From: Jiella flava
Lineage (GTDB): Bacteria; Pseudomonadota; Alphaproteobacteria; Rhizobiales; Rhizobiaceae
Reading direction: 5' to 3'
Assembly (NCBI RefSeq): GCF_017349315.1
Contig: NZ_JAFMPP010000007.1
Span: 1-64,000 of the forward strand
Length of the DNA: 64,000 nucleotides
A model generated the notes under the pieces. The model had not been told where the DNA came from and searched no databases. It saw nothing but the letters and a program-made list of their open reading frames with translations. Numbering within the stretch: position 1 is the stretch's first letter; every line of letters starts with the position of its first letter. The position numbers and the translations under genes are program-made. Of the stretch, positions 7,846 to 16,118 are shown in pieces.

Positions 7846-8523
7846 GTGGCTGGATATTTCGTCACATTCGAGGGCGGCGAGGGAAGCGGCAAGTCCACGC
7901 AGATCGCAAGACTTGCCGCGCATCTGCGCGCGTCGGGCCGGAAGGTGCTGATCACTCGCGAGCCGGGCGGCTCGAAGGGCGCCGAGGCCGTGCGTCACAT
8001 CATTCTGTCGGGCCTGGCAGAGGATCTGGGCGCCGACTGGGAGGCGGTGCTGTTTGCGGCGGCGCGGGCCGATCACGTCGCCGAGTTGATTCAGCCGGCG
8101 CTTGCGGCCGGCGACGTGGTGCTATGCGACCGCTTTCACGATTCCACCCGGGTCTATCAATTTGGCGGGCGCGCGGCGCAGAATGGCCTGATGGAGCGGC
8201 TGGAGCGCGCGGCGCTCGCCGGCATCTATCCCGATCTCACGATCATTCTCGATGTGCCGACCGCAATCGGTGGTGAGCGGGCCCGCCGGCGCCGGGGCGA
8301 CACCAGCGCCGACCGTTTCGAAAAGGACGACCAGGCGATCCAGGAGTCGCGCCGGCAAGCGTTCTTGACGATCGCCACCGCGGAGCCGGACCGTTGCGTC
8401 GTTGTCGACGGCAACCGGCCGGTGGAGGATGTTGCCGCGGAGATTCGGGCGATCGTCGATGATCGGCTGGACGCCCGCCGCTTCGAGGCGATCGAGCGGT
8501 CGCTGACGGTCGGCCAGAGCTGA
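7846..8523 (+). CDS. tmk: Thymidylate kinase
   Basis: Tmk phosphorylates dTMP to dTDP with ATP in the cytoplasm and is essential for DNA synthesis. The P-loop is GGEGSGKST (residues 10-18), ITREPGG is the dTMP/Mg region, and VVLCDRFHDSTRVYQ is the DR(Y/F) box that binds substrate. The LID carries arginines (GERARRRRGDTSADRFE). The start is GTG 7846, 15 bp after the carboxypeptidase stop. At 225 residues it has normal family length. It is followed 13 bp later by holB, the common tmk-holB pairing of alphaproteobacteria. Confidence 0.96.
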   Translation: MAGYFVTFEGGEGSGKSTQIARLAAHLRASGRKVLITREPGGSKGAEAVRHIILSGLAEDLGADWEAVLFAAARADHVAELIQPALAAGDVVLCDRFHDSTRVYQFGGRAAQNGLMERLERAALAGIYPDLTIILDVPTAIGGERARRRRGDTSADRFEKDDQAIQESRRQAFLTIATAEPDRCVVVDGNRPVEDVAAEIRAIVDDRLDARRFEAIERSLTVGQS

Positions 8524-8536
8524 CGGGGCGGGCGAC

Positions 8537-9631
8537 ATGAGCCTTCAAGCCCTCGATGGCTATGCCACCCATGACCAACTCGACGGTGTGCCACAGCCCT
8601 TTGTGACGTCGCGGCTGATCGGCCATGGCGAGGCCTTCGGTGCGATGCGCGAGGCGAGGGCGTCTGGTCGCCTTCATCACGCCTGGCTGCTGCAGGGGCC
8701 GGTCGGCATCGGCAAGGCGACCACGGCCTTCGCGTTTGCCCGGCTGTTGGCCGGCGCTGCGGAGCACGAAGACAATGCCGCGACCATCGCCTTTTCGGCC
8801 GACGATCCGGTCTTTCGCCAGATCGCCATCGGCTCGCTGCCCGGTCTGATCCACATCACCCGCCCGGTGGTCGAGCGCGGCAGCGGTTTCCGCACCCAGA
8901 TCACGGTGGAGGAGGTGCGCCGCCTTGGCCGCTTCTTCCACGCGACGGCGTCGAGCGGCAACTGGCGCATCGCGATTGTCGATCCGGCAGACGATCTCAA
9001 CCGCAGCGCCGCCAATGCGTTGTTGAAGCTGCTTGAGGAACCGCCGGCGCGCTCGCTGTTCCTGTTGGTCAATCACACACCGGGCCGTCTCTTGCCGACG
9101 ATCCGTTCGCGCTGCCGGGTGGCGCGGTTCGAGCCGCTGCGCGATGACGAGGTGGTCGCCGCGTTGCGGGGCACAGGCCAGGCGCTCGACGATGGGGAAG
9201 CCGCGTCCCTGGTGAAGGCTGCCGAGGGCAGCGTGCGGCAAGCCTTGATGCTTGCCACCCATGGCGGCGTCGAGATCGAGCAGGCACTGGCCACTATGCT
9301 CGGCGCAGCGCAGATCGACCTCAACGGCTTTCATTCGCTGGTCGATTCGCTGACGCTGAAGGGGCGTGAGGCGTCCTTCGAGCTGTTCCTGTCGGCGCTG
9401 CTTGGTGCCATCGCGCGGCTGAGCGAACACCACGTCGCCGCCGGCGCGCTCGGCCCGGGCGCCGCCTTTGCCGAGTTGTGGCAGGCCGAATCCCGCCGCA
9501 TCGGCGAGGCCGCAGCGTTCAATCTCGACCGCAAGCAGATGGCGCTGACGACGGTCAGCCGGCTTTTTGCCTTGAAAGTGTCGATCGAGCGGCGCCAAGC
9601 TCGCAATGAGGCGGTTGATTTCGAGGATTGA
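8537..9631 (+). CDS. holB: DNA polymerase III delta-prime subunit
   Basis: Delta-prime is part of the clamp-loader complex that opens the beta sliding clamp. Residues about 25-215 form the AAA+ module, with the degenerate P-loop GPVGIGKATTAFAF (Ala where Ser/Thr would coordinate Mg, as in many delta-prime proteins that do not hydrolyse ATP). NWRIAIVDPADDLNRSAANA and LLKLLEEPPARSLFLLV are the Walker B and sensor regions, and TIRSRCRVARFEPL carries the SRC motif. The C-terminal half is the helical collar domain. At 364 residues the length is typical. It lies between tmk and metG in one plus-strand run. Confidence 0.94.
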   Translation: MSLQALDGYATHDQLDGVPQPFVTSRLIGHGEAFGAMREARASGRLHHAWLLQGPVGIGKATTAFAFARLLAGAAEHEDNAATIAFSADDPVFRQIAIGSLPGLIHITRPVVERGSGFRTQITVEEVRRLGRFFHATASSGNWRIAIVDPADDLNRSAANALLKLLEEPPARSLFLLVNHTPGRLLPTIRSRCRVARFEPLRDDEVVAALRGTGQALDDGEAASLVKAAEGSVRQALMLATHGGVEIEQALATMLGAAQIDLNGFHSLVDSLTLKGREASFELFLSALLGAIARLSEHHVAAGALGPGAAFAELWQAESRRIGEAAAFNLDRKQMALTTVSRLFALKVSIERRQARNEAVDFED

Positions 9632-9747
9632 TTGAGCCGGCCGCGCGAATGCTCTATCTGCTCATCGCGAGCGGACGATCGATCGACGCGGGTGCGGCCA
9701 TGTGAAGGCCGCCCGATCTCATCAACACAGACCTCAGCGAAATTTCC

Positions 9748-11301
9748 ATGGCCGAACGCTTCTATCTGACCACTGCGATTTCCTATCCGAACGGTCGCCC
9801 CCATATCGGCCACGCCTACGAGTTCATCGCGACCGATGCCTTGGCGCGGTTCAAGCGGCTCGACGGCTATGACGTCATGTTTCTGACAGGGACCGACGAA
9901 CACGGCATCAAAATGCTCCAGACAGCCCGTGCTCAGGGGGTGAGCCCGCAGGACTTCGCCGAGACCAATTCGGCCGAATTCGAGCGGATGGCGAAAGCTC
10001 TCGGCGGCTCGAACGACGACTTCATCCGGACCTCGGAAGCGCGGCATCATGCGGCGAGCCAGGCGATCTGGACGCGCATGGCCGACGCCGGCGACATTTA
10101 TAAGGGCTCCTATTCCGGCTGGTACTCGGTGCGCGACGAGGCCTATTACGGCGAGGACGAAATCACCCTGCGCGATGACGGCAAGCGCTACGGCCCGCAG
10201 GGCACGCCGGTCGAATGGGTCGAGGAAGAAAGCTACTTCTTCAAGCTGTCCGCGTTTCAGGACCGGCTGTTGGCGCTCTATGACGACAATCCGGCCTTCA
10301 TCGGTCCGGCCGAGCGGCGCAACGAGGTGGTCTCCTTCGTCAAGGCCGGCCTCAGGGATCTCTCGGTGTCGCGCACGACCTTTAACTGGGGCATTCCAGT
10401 GCCCGGCGACGAAAAACACGTGATGTATGTCTGGGTCGATGCGTTGACCAACTATCTCACGGCGACCGGCTTTCCGGGCGAGGGGGAGCGCTCCGCCTTC
10501 TGGCCCGCAGATCTGCACGTCATCGGCAAGGACATCGTCCGTTTTCACACGGTCTATTGGCCGGCCTTTCTGATGTCCGCCGGTCTGCCGCTGCCGAAGC
10601 GCGTTTTCGCCCATGGCTTTTTGTTCAATCGCGGGGAGAAGATGTCGAAGTCGGTCGGCAACGTCATCGATCCCTTCGCGCTGATCGACGTCTATGGCCT
10701 CGACCGCCTGCGCTACTTCCTGCTGCGCGAGGTGCCGTTCGGCCAGGACGGCAACTATTCGCATGATGCGATCGTCAACCGGACGAATTCCGAGCTCGCC
10801 AACGATATCGGCAATCTCGCCCAGCGCTCGCTGTCGATGATCGCCAAGCATTGCGAGGCGCAGGTTCCGACGCCGGGCGCCTTCAGCGCGGCTGATCAGG
10901 CAGTGCTCGACGAGGCGCACGGGCTGTTGATCAAGGCTCGCGAGGCGGTCGACCGGCAAGAGCTGCACGCCGTTCTCGCCGGGATCGTCAGTCTCGTCTC
11001 GGCGACCAACCGGTATTTTGCCGGCGAAGAGCCCTGGGCTCTGCGCAAGAGCGATCCGGCGCGGATGGCGACGGTGCTTTACGTCACCGCCGAGGTGGTG
11101 CGCCGGGCGGCGATCCTGTTGCAGCCCTTCGTGCCGGAAAGTGCGTCGAAGCTGCTCGATATTCTGGGCGTTGCCGACGATCGCCGCAGCTTCAGCGAAC
11201 TCGCGCCGGAACGCGCGCTGAAGCCCGGCAACCCGCTGCCGCCGCCGCAGCCGATCTATCCGCGCTTTGCCGACAAGACGAGCGAGGACGGCGCGGCATG
11301 A
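9748..11301 (+). CDS. metG: Methionyl-tRNA synthetase
   Basis: MetG charges tRNA-Met and initiator tRNA with methionine. The class I HIGH motif is HIGH at residues 19-22 ([10 protein letters not shown]), and the KMSKS loop is present as [15 protein letters not shown]. There is a connective peptide domain between them but no four-Cys zinc knuckle, matching the short MetG subgroup without the C-terminal tRNA-binding EMAP/Trbp111 domain; at 517 residues it is complete. The last four bases overlap the tatD start (ATGA at 11298), so the two genes are translationally coupled. Confidence 0.96.
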   Translation: MAERFYLTTAISYPNGRPHIGHAYEFIATDALARFKRLDGYDVMFLTGTDEHGIKMLQTARAQGVSPQDFAETNSAEFERMAKALGGSNDDFIRTSEARHHAASQAIWTRMADAGDIYKGSYSGWYSVRDEAYYGEDEITLRDDGKRYGPQGTPVEWVEEESYFFKLSAFQDRLLALYDDNPAFIGPAERRNEVVSFVKAGLRDLSVSRTTFNWGIPVPGDEKHVMYVWVDALTNYLTATGFPGEGERSAFWPADLHVIGKDIVRFHTVYWPAFLMSAGLPLPKRVFAHGFLFNRGEKMSKSVGNVIDPFALIDVYGLDRLRYFLLREVPFGQDGNYSHDAIVNRTNSELANDIGNLAQRSLSMIAKHCEAQVPTPGAFSAADQAVLDEAHGLLIKAREAVDRQELHAVLAGIVSLVSATNRYFAGEEPWALRKSDPARMATVLYVTAEVVRRAAILLQPFVPESASKLLDILGVADDRRSFSELAPERALKPGNPLPPPQPIYPRFADKTSEDGAA

Positions 11302-12098
11302 GCCTGTTTCTCGTCGATAGCCACTGCCACCTCGACTTTCCGGATTTCGAGGGGCAGCGGGCCGAGTTGATCGCGCGGGCGCAAGAGAACGGCGTCCAGC
11401 GTTTCGTGACGATCTCGACCTTCGTCTCCAAGCTCGACCGGCTCTTGGCGATCACCGAGGAGTTCGACAGCGTCTACGCGTCCGTCGGCACCCATCCGCA
11501 CAATGCCGGCGACGAGCCGGATGTCAGCGTCGAGGACCTTGTCACGCTCTCCAACCGCGAAAAGATCGTCGCGATCGGCGAAGCCGGGCTCGACTATCAC
11601 TACGACAAGAGCCCACGAGACATTCAGGCCAAGGTGTTCCGCACCCATATCGCGGCCGCGCGTCAGACCCAGCTGCCGCTGGTGATCCATGCGCGCCAGG
11701 CCGACGACGACATGATCGCGATCTTGGAAGATGAAAGCGGGAAGGGGGCCTTCCCCTTCATTCTGCACTGCTTCTCATCTGGCCGGGCGCTCGCCGAGGC
11801 AGGCCTTGCGTTGGGCGGGTACCTTTCCTTCTCGGGCATCTTGACCTTCAAGAACTCCGAAGACATCCGGGCGATCGCCGCTGATGTGCCGATGGACAAG
11901 CTGCTGGTCGAAACCGACGCGCCCTATCTCGCGCCGCCGCCGCATCGCGGCAGGCGCAACGAGCCGGCCTTCGTGCGCCACACCGCTGCGGTTTTGGCCG
12001 AGGTCAAGGGCGTCGATCTCGACACCGTCGCGCGTCAGACTTCGGACAATTTCTTCCGTCTTTTCAAACGGATCGACGACCCACGCCGTGTCGCCTGA
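11298..12098 (+). CDS. TatD-family metal-dependent DNase
   Basis: TatD proteins are TIM-barrel amidohydrolase-superfamily nucleases of the cytoplasm. The N-terminal metal motif is DSHCHLDF (HxH), with further ligands at GEAGLDYHY (Glu), [10 protein letters not shown] (His) and LHCFSS (His), and the terminal Asp in [21 protein letters not shown], a family signature. Length (266) is normal. It overlaps metG by four bases and is followed by an MBL-fold hydrolase, a metG-tatD-MBL arrangement frequent in Hyphomicrobiales. Confidence 0.94.
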   Translation: MSLFLVDSHCHLDFPDFEGQRAELIARAQENGVQRFVTISTFVSKLDRLLAITEEFDSVYASVGTHPHNAGDEPDVSVEDLVTLSNREKIVAIGEAGLDYHYDKSPRDIQAKVFRTHIAAARQTQLPLVIHARQADDDMIAILEDESGKGAFPFILHCFSSGRALAEAGLALGGYLSFSGILTFKNSEDIRAIAADVPMDKLLVETDAPYLAPPPHRGRRNEPAFVRHTAAVLAEVKGVDLDTVARQTSDNFFRLFKRIDDPRRVA

Positions 12099-12159
12099 GG
12101 ATCGGGCGCCGCGCGGGCGCCGGCAGCCTCAAGTCTGATCGATTCCGGGACCTTTCATC

Positions 12160-12969
12160 ATGCCGGACTGTCTGCGTCTCACCATTTTGGGCTGCGCATC
12201 TTCGCCAGGCGTTCCGCGCATCAACGGTGACTGGGGCGCATGCGACCCGGAAAACCCGAAGAACCGCCGGCTGCGCGCCGCGGCCTTGATCGAGCGGATC
12301 GGCGCTGACGGTGTCACCACGGTCGCGATCGACTGCGGCCCGGATTTCCGCGCGCAAATGCTCGCGGCCAAGGTCGAGCGCCTCGACGCGGTGCTGTTGA
12401 CCCATGCCCATGCCGACCACATCCATGGCATCGACGATTTGCGCGGCTTCATGCTGGCCCAAAAGACGCGCATTCCGGTCTATGCGGACGAGGCGACCTA
12501 TCAACGGGTCTTTGAAGCCTTTCGCTACTGCTTCGAGACGCCCGAAGGCAGCGACTATCCGCCGATCATTCGGCGGGTGGCGATCGTGGCTGGTGAGCCG
12601 TTCGCCATCCACGGGCCCGGCGGATCGCTGGAGATCATGCCGGTCCGCCAGATCCACGGCTCCATTCATTCGCTCGGTTTCCGGATCGGGCCGCTGGCTT
12701 ATTGCAGCGACGTGTCGGATTTTCCCGAGCCTGCGATCACTGCGATCTCGGGCGCCGAACACATGGTCATCGATTGCCTGCAATATCGCGAACACCCAAG
12801 CCATCTCAGCGTCGCGCAGGCGCTGGCCTGGATCGAACGGCTCGAGGTCTCCGCGGCAACGCTGACACACATGCATACGCCGCTCGACTATGCGACGCTC
12901 TGCGGCGAACTGCCGGCCCATGTGCGGCCGGCCTATGATGGGCTGGTCGTCGAACTGCCGCTCGGGTGA
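12160..12969 (+). CDS. MBL-fold metal-dependent hydrolase (PhnP/RNase Z-like)
   Basis: This 269-residue cytoplasmic protein has the metallo-beta-lactamase fold. The key metal motif is THAHADHIHGIDDLR (HxHxDH), followed by the histidine of RQIHGSIHS, the Asp of YCSDVSDFPE and the final His in LTHMHTPLDY. The N-terminal LTILGCASSPGVPRINGDWG is typical of the PhnP-like subgroup that acts on cyclic phosphodiesters, but the substrate of the tatD-linked members is not known to me. No phn genes are nearby, so a phosphonate role is not supported here. Confidence 0.88.
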   Translation: MPDCLRLTILGCASSPGVPRINGDWGACDPENPKNRRLRAAALIERIGADGVTTVAIDCGPDFRAQMLAAKVERLDAVLLTHAHADHIHGIDDLRGFMLAQKTRIPVYADEATYQRVFEAFRYCFETPEGSDYPPIIRRVAIVAGEPFAIHGPGGSLEIMPVRQIHGSIHSLGFRIGPLAYCSDVSDFPEPAITAISGAEHMVIDCLQYREHPSHLSVAQALAWIERLEVSAATLTHMHTPLDYATLCGELPAHVRPAYDGLVVELPLG

Positions 12970-13089
12970 GATTGCGGCGCTGCAGCTCCGACGGCGGATC
13001 ACATTGTCAGCTTCGGCGTCGTCGGTTCGGTGCGCGACGGTCGCAGCGGACATCCCAACATACGGGACGCCATTCCCAAAGCGCCCAAA

Positions 13090-13158
13090 ATCAAGCCCTG
13101 TCCGCCATTCAATTATGTTCCATAATCTATCTTATGCAACTTACGGACAGGGCTTGAT
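13090..13158. repeat. 15-bp perfect inverted repeat around the dif-like site
   Basis: ATCAAGCCCTGTCCG at 13090-13104 is repeated exactly in reverse complement at 13144-13158, with 39 bases between. The arms could form a stable hairpin or bind a dimeric protein. The enclosed AT-rich segment contains the XerC/XerD-like core. Terminal inverted repeats of a very small mobile element are an alternative reading. Confidence 0.8.
13115..13142 (-). other. Candidate dif (XerC/XerD) chromosome-dimer resolution site
   Basis: On the minus strand the 28 bases divide as an 11-bp arm AAGTTGCATAA, a 6-bp centre GATAGA and an 11-bp arm TTATGGAACAT. This is the architecture of bacterial dif sites, where XerC binds the arm ending GCATAA and XerD the arm starting TTATG, with strand exchange across 6 bp. 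The inner halves CATAA and TTATG are exact. Each bacterial chromosome normally has one dif, near the replication terminus. The match is by motif only and needs a genome-wide check. Confidence 0.55.
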
Positions 13159-13420
13159 CGGCACTGATGCGATGTGACGCTTGTTATCGCTCGAAAACGC
13201 TCCCCTCAAATCCTCGACCGAGCGCAATATCGTCCGTGATGCCATTCATCCGTCGTCGGATGGGCGCTCTGGCGCATCCGTTTGAACCAAGGCCTCAATC
13301 TCACCGGTCTGCAACACCGTGCTTTTGCCTCGTCATAGCGTGTCATCGCAGCTAGAACTCCAATTGCCCCGACGAACCGTCATCGGTCCGTTTGCCACCC
13401 GCATTGTCTCGGAGTTTCCC

Positions 13421-14290
13421 ATGCAGCCCTCGCGCGACATTTTTCGGCTGATCGAAATCATGGCGGCGCTTCGCGAGCCGGAGACCGGATGCCCGTGGGA
13501 TCTCGAGCAGGACTTTGGCTCGATCGCGCCTTATACGATCGAGGAGGCCTATGAGGTCGCCGATGCAATCGAGCGCGACGACGCGATCGATCTGAAGGAA
13601 GAACTCGGCGATCTGTTGCTGCAGGTCGTCTACCACGCGCAGCTTGCCGAAGAGCGCGGGCTGTTCACCTTCGACGATGTGGTCGAGGCAATCACCCGAA
13701 AAATGATCCGCCGCCATCCGCATGTCTTCGGCGACGCCGAAGCCCGTTCGGCGCGCAGCGCCAAGGGCCAATGGGAGACGATCAAGGCACAGGAAAAGGC
13801 CGAACGCTTCGAACTGCGCCAAAGCGCGGCGACGACGCGGCTGTCGGGCGCCGCGACGGCCGACATCACCGAGCGGGCAGGCCATCTCGATCAGGTGCCG
13901 GCCACCCTGCCCGCTTTGACGCTGGCTTTGAAGATCCAGAAGAAGGCGGCCGATGTCGGCTTCGACTGGGACCAGCCGGAGCCGATCCTTGCCAAGATCG
14001 ATGAGGAACTTGGCGAGCTGGCCGAGGTGGTCGCGGTGAAAGACGACGATGCGGCCGAAGACGAGATGGGTGATCTGTTATTTTCGGTGGTCAATCTGGC
14101 CCGCTTTCACGGCATCGATCCGGAAAAGGCGCTGCGGCGCTGCGTGCGCAAATTCCGCGATCGTTTCGGCTTCATCGAGGACGTGCTGGCGCGGCGCGGA
14201 CGGACGCTTCAGGACGCCAGCCTCGACGAAATGGAAGCCCTGTGGGCAGCTGCCAAGGGGCGCGACGGCACCAGCTCAGCCGGCGGATGA
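13421..14290 (+). CDS. mazG: Nucleoside triphosphate pyrophosphohydrolase MazG
   Basis: MazG hydrolyses nucleoside triphosphates to monophosphates and pyrophosphate, cleaning the nucleotide pool. I start at ATG 13421 because GGAG lies 7 bases before it and the family begins here (SRDIFRLIEIMAALR, then GCPWDLEQDF). Two MazG domains are visible, residues about 25-100 with the metal-binding EEAYEVADAI and ELGDLLLQVVYH, and about 165-250 with KIDEELGELAEVVA and DEMGDLLFSVVNLAR. At 289 residues this is the full two-domain form. Its 3' end overlaps the convergent TfoX-like gene by 15 bp. Confidence 0.95.
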   Translation: MQPSRDIFRLIEIMAALREPETGCPWDLEQDFGSIAPYTIEEAYEVADAIERDDAIDLKEELGDLLLQVVYHAQLAEERGLFTFDDVVEAITRKMIRRHPHVFGDAEARSARSAKGQWETIKAQEKAERFELRQSAATTRLSGAATADITERAGHLDQVPATLPALTLALKIQKKAADVGFDWDQPEPILAKIDEELGELAEVVAVKDDDAAEDEMGDLLFSVVNLARFHGIDPEKALRRCVRKFRDRFGFIEDVLARRGRTLQDASLDEMEALWAAAKGRDGTSSAGG

Positions 14291-14692
14291 TGGGCGCGGC
14301 GACTTGGCGGCGGTGGATTTTGTCGTCATACGCTTGCGTGTGCGGCCGGTGCGCGTTGGCTTCGGCTTTTCGCTGAGAGCGGCACGCCGGGCCGCGGCAT
14401 CGGCGACGCGGATGAATGCGGCGGCGACATCCGGGTCGTCGTAGCCGTCGTCAGGAAAGCGCCAATAGGGCATTTTAACCGCCGCTTTGCCGGGGCGCTG
14501 ATAGGTCCAACGCTCCATCGCCGCCGCCTCATAGGCGGCTTCGCCGGCCGCATCGCCCTTCAGATACAAGGTACCGCGCAGCACCACCGCGACGATCCGG
14601 CCATCGCTGTAAATGCCCTGGCCGCCAAACATCCGACGGATCGCGATGTCGGGAAGCGATTGGAAGAGATCGCGGAGAAACGTCTCGTCCAT
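14276..14692 (-). CDS. TfoX N-terminal-domain protein
   Basis: This 138-residue protein carries the TfoX/Sxy N-terminal fold: FLRDLFQSLPDIAIRRMFGG then GIYSDGRIVAVVLRGTLYLK and MPYWRFPDDGYDDPD. Full-length TfoX regulates competence in gammaproteobacteria, but single-domain alphaproteobacterial members are common and of unknown function. The tail (about residues 105-138) is basic and low in complexity (KPKPTRTGRTRKRMTTKST), possibly nucleic-acid binding. It lies 19 bp downstream of sufA on the same strand, so it may be read through from the suf operon. Confidence 0.85.
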   Translation of the reverse strand: MDETFLRDLFQSLPDIAIRRMFGGQGIYSDGRIVAVVLRGTLYLKGDAAGEAAYEAAAMERWTYQRPGKAAVKMPYWRFPDDGYDDPDVAAAFIRVADAAARRAALSEKPKPTRTGRTRKRMTTKSTAAKSPRPSSAG

Positions 14693-14711
14693 CTCGGCGC
14701 CGGATCCAGCT

Positions 14712-15095
14712 TTAGCTGGCTCGGCCGGCCTGCGCCATGGCGGCGAGATCGGCCTGTTTCAACTCGACGGATTCGCCGCAGCCACAGGCCGAGATCTGGT
14801 TGGGGTTGCGAAAGACGAAGCCCGAGCGCAGCACGGTTTCCTCGTAATCCATCTCGGTGCCGAGCAGGAACAATACGGCCTCCGGCGCAACGAACACCTT
14901 GGCTCCATCACGTTCGATGACGTCTTCGGTGGGGCCGACCTCGCGCGCCATATCGATGGTGTATTCCATGCCGGCGCAGCCACCCTTTTTGATGCCTACG
15001 CGGATGCCGAGGGCGTCGCCGTCGCTGGCCGCCAGGATGTCCTTGACCCGCGCGGCAGCGGCATCGGTCATGCTCATCACGGTGAAACGGCTCAT
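14712..15095 (-). CDS. sufA: A-type iron-sulfur carrier protein SufA
   Basis: SufA carries nascent Fe-S clusters from the SufBCD scaffold to apoproteins. The start is ATG 15095, with AAGGAAA eight bases upstream; the open frame extends further but without family similarity. Signature cysteines are present: Cys in KKGGCAGMEYTIDMA and the CGCG pair in ISACGCGESV. Length (127) fits HesB/IscA/SufA proteins. It is the last suf gene of the operon, separated from SufT by a glyoxalase-like gene. Confidence 0.93.
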   Translation of the reverse strand: MSRFTVMSMTDAAAARVKDILAASDGDALGIRVGIKKGGCAGMEYTIDMAREVGPTEDVIERDGAKVFVAPEAVLFLLGTEMDYEETVLRSGFVFRNPNQISACGCGESVELKQADLAAMAQAGRAS

Positions 15096-15207
15096 GGCGG
15101 TTTCCTTTCGGCTGTCTGCAGGCATTGCATCGCAGAAGATGGTCATTTTGGTCCGCGCACGCAAGTCACTCGCTCTTGCGTATCGGGCGTGACAAAGGCG
15201 GGGCTGC

Positions 15208-15630
15208 TCATGTTCGCGACCACAGGCCGCGTGAGGCCAGCTCGCCGCAATGGCCGTCGGGATCGCGGAAATAGAGGCTATGCCCCCTGCCCTTGGACCA
15301 GTCTATCGTGCTTTCGACGGCAATTCCGAGGGCGGCGAGGTGAGCCCGCCAGACATCCACCGTGCCATCGGGAATCGCCAGCGCGAAATGAATCGGGCCG
15401 TGGCCATCGTGCGGCGGGATCGTGCCGGCTCCCGGCACTTCGACCGGCTCCAGTGTCGCGCCGCGCAGAAACAGAATCAGAACCGTCCCGTCCGGCAGAC
15501 GGAAAACCGTGATCCGGTCGTCCTCAAACAGCGGTTCGACGCCGAGAAAGCCGGCGTAGAACGCCCGCGACCGTGCCATGTCGTCGACATAGAGGCAGGT
15601 TTCGAGCAGACCTGAGAGCGGCGGCGCCAC
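15208..15630 (-). CDS. Glyoxalase/VOC-superfamily protein inserted between sufT and sufA
   Basis: This protein of about 140 residues has a single VOC fold: LLETCLYVDDMARSRAFYAG, then PIHFALAIPD with a metal-type His, and HSLYFRDPDGHCGEL with the usual HS.YF.DPdG.xxE pattern. Members act as dioxygenases, glyoxalases or resistance proteins; the substrate cannot be set here. I choose GTG 15630 because CGGAG lies about 8 bases before it and it falls 14 bp after the sufT stop. It is in the middle of the suf operon, so it is presumably co-regulated with Fe-S assembly, although it has no known role there. Confidence 0.85.
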   Translation of the reverse strand: MAPPLSGLLETCLYVDDMARSRAFYAGFLGVEPLFEDDRITVFRLPDGTVLILFLRGATLEPVEVPGAGTIPPHDGHGPIHFALAIPDGTVDVWRAHLAALGIAVESTIDWSKGRGHSLYFRDPDGHCGELASRGLWSRT

Positions 15631-15644
15631 GCGTTGGCTCCGAC

Positions 15645-16115
15645 TTAGAACCAACCGACGGCGACCTGCGCCTCTTCGCTCATCCGCTCCGGCGTCCACG
15701 GGGGATCAAAGACGATCGCCACCTTCACCTGGCCGACGCCATCGACGGAGCCGACGGCGTTCTCGACCCAGATCGGCATTTCGCCGGCAACCGGGCAGCC
15801 CGGCGCGGTCAGCGTCATTTCGACGTCGATATTGCGCTCGTCGTCGATGTCGATCTTGTAGATCAGGCCGAGCTCGTAAATGTCCGCCGGAATTTCCGGA
15901 TCATAGACGGTCTTCAGCGCGCCGATGATGTCGTCGGTGAGCCTTACGAGCTCGTCGGCGGGAATCGCGGAGGTCGGCGCGTCACCGGCCGCCATCGCCG
16001 TATTCGCGGCGGCGGTATCATTTTCAGGCGCAGCAACGACCGGCGCGCTGCTCTTGGTGTCGACGTCCTCGGTCATGAACGGGGTCTTCTCTGTGTCTTT
16101 GGCCTTGGCGCTCAT
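15645..16115 (-). CDS. sufT: SufT, MIP18/DUF59-family Fe-S assembly protein
   Basis: SufT proteins help mature Fe-S proteins in the Suf pathway. Residues about 55-156 form the MIP18 (DUF59) domain: IIGALKTVYDPEIPADIYEL, GLIYKIDIDD, and LTAPGCPVAGEMPIWVENAV with the conserved Cys of the APGCP motif, then VAIVFDPPWTPERMSEEAQ. The first 50 residues are Ala/Thr-rich and probably disordered. The stop lies 14 bp before the VOC gene and the start 3 bp after the sufS stop, so the gene sits tightly inside the operon. Confidence 0.92.
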   Translation of the reverse strand: MSAKAKDTEKTPFMTEDVDTKSSAPVVAAPENDTAAANTAMAAGDAPTSAIPADELVRLTDDIIGALKTVYDPEIPADIYELGLIYKIDIDDERNIDVEMTLTAPGCPVAGEMPIWVENAVGSVDGVGQVKVAIVFDPPWTPERMSEEAQVAVGWF

Positions 16116-16118
16116 GGA

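Larger units (their letters stand above)
12970..13420. other. 451-bp intergenic region carrying the dif-like site
   Basis: No gene is supported between the MBL hydrolase and mazG. The region holds a 15-bp perfect inverted repeat (13090-13104 and 13144-13158) that encloses a 28-bp XerC/XerD-like site (13115-13142). The mazG ribosome-binding site is GGAG at about 13411. The repeat is not followed by a T-run on the plus strand, which argues against an ordinary terminator for the upstream operon. Confidence 0.6.

Noticed and set aside
8243-10968. Two long minus-strand open frames (8243-9598 and 9331-10968)
   Set aside because: They lie fully opposite holB and metG, which have complete catalytic motifs. 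GC-rich codon bias commonly leaves the opposite strand open; the antisense products have no recognisable domains.
13090-13158. The 15-bp inverted repeat as a simple rho-independent terminator
   Set aside because: The loop is 39 bases long and neither side has a T-run. The dif-like core in the loop is a better explanation.
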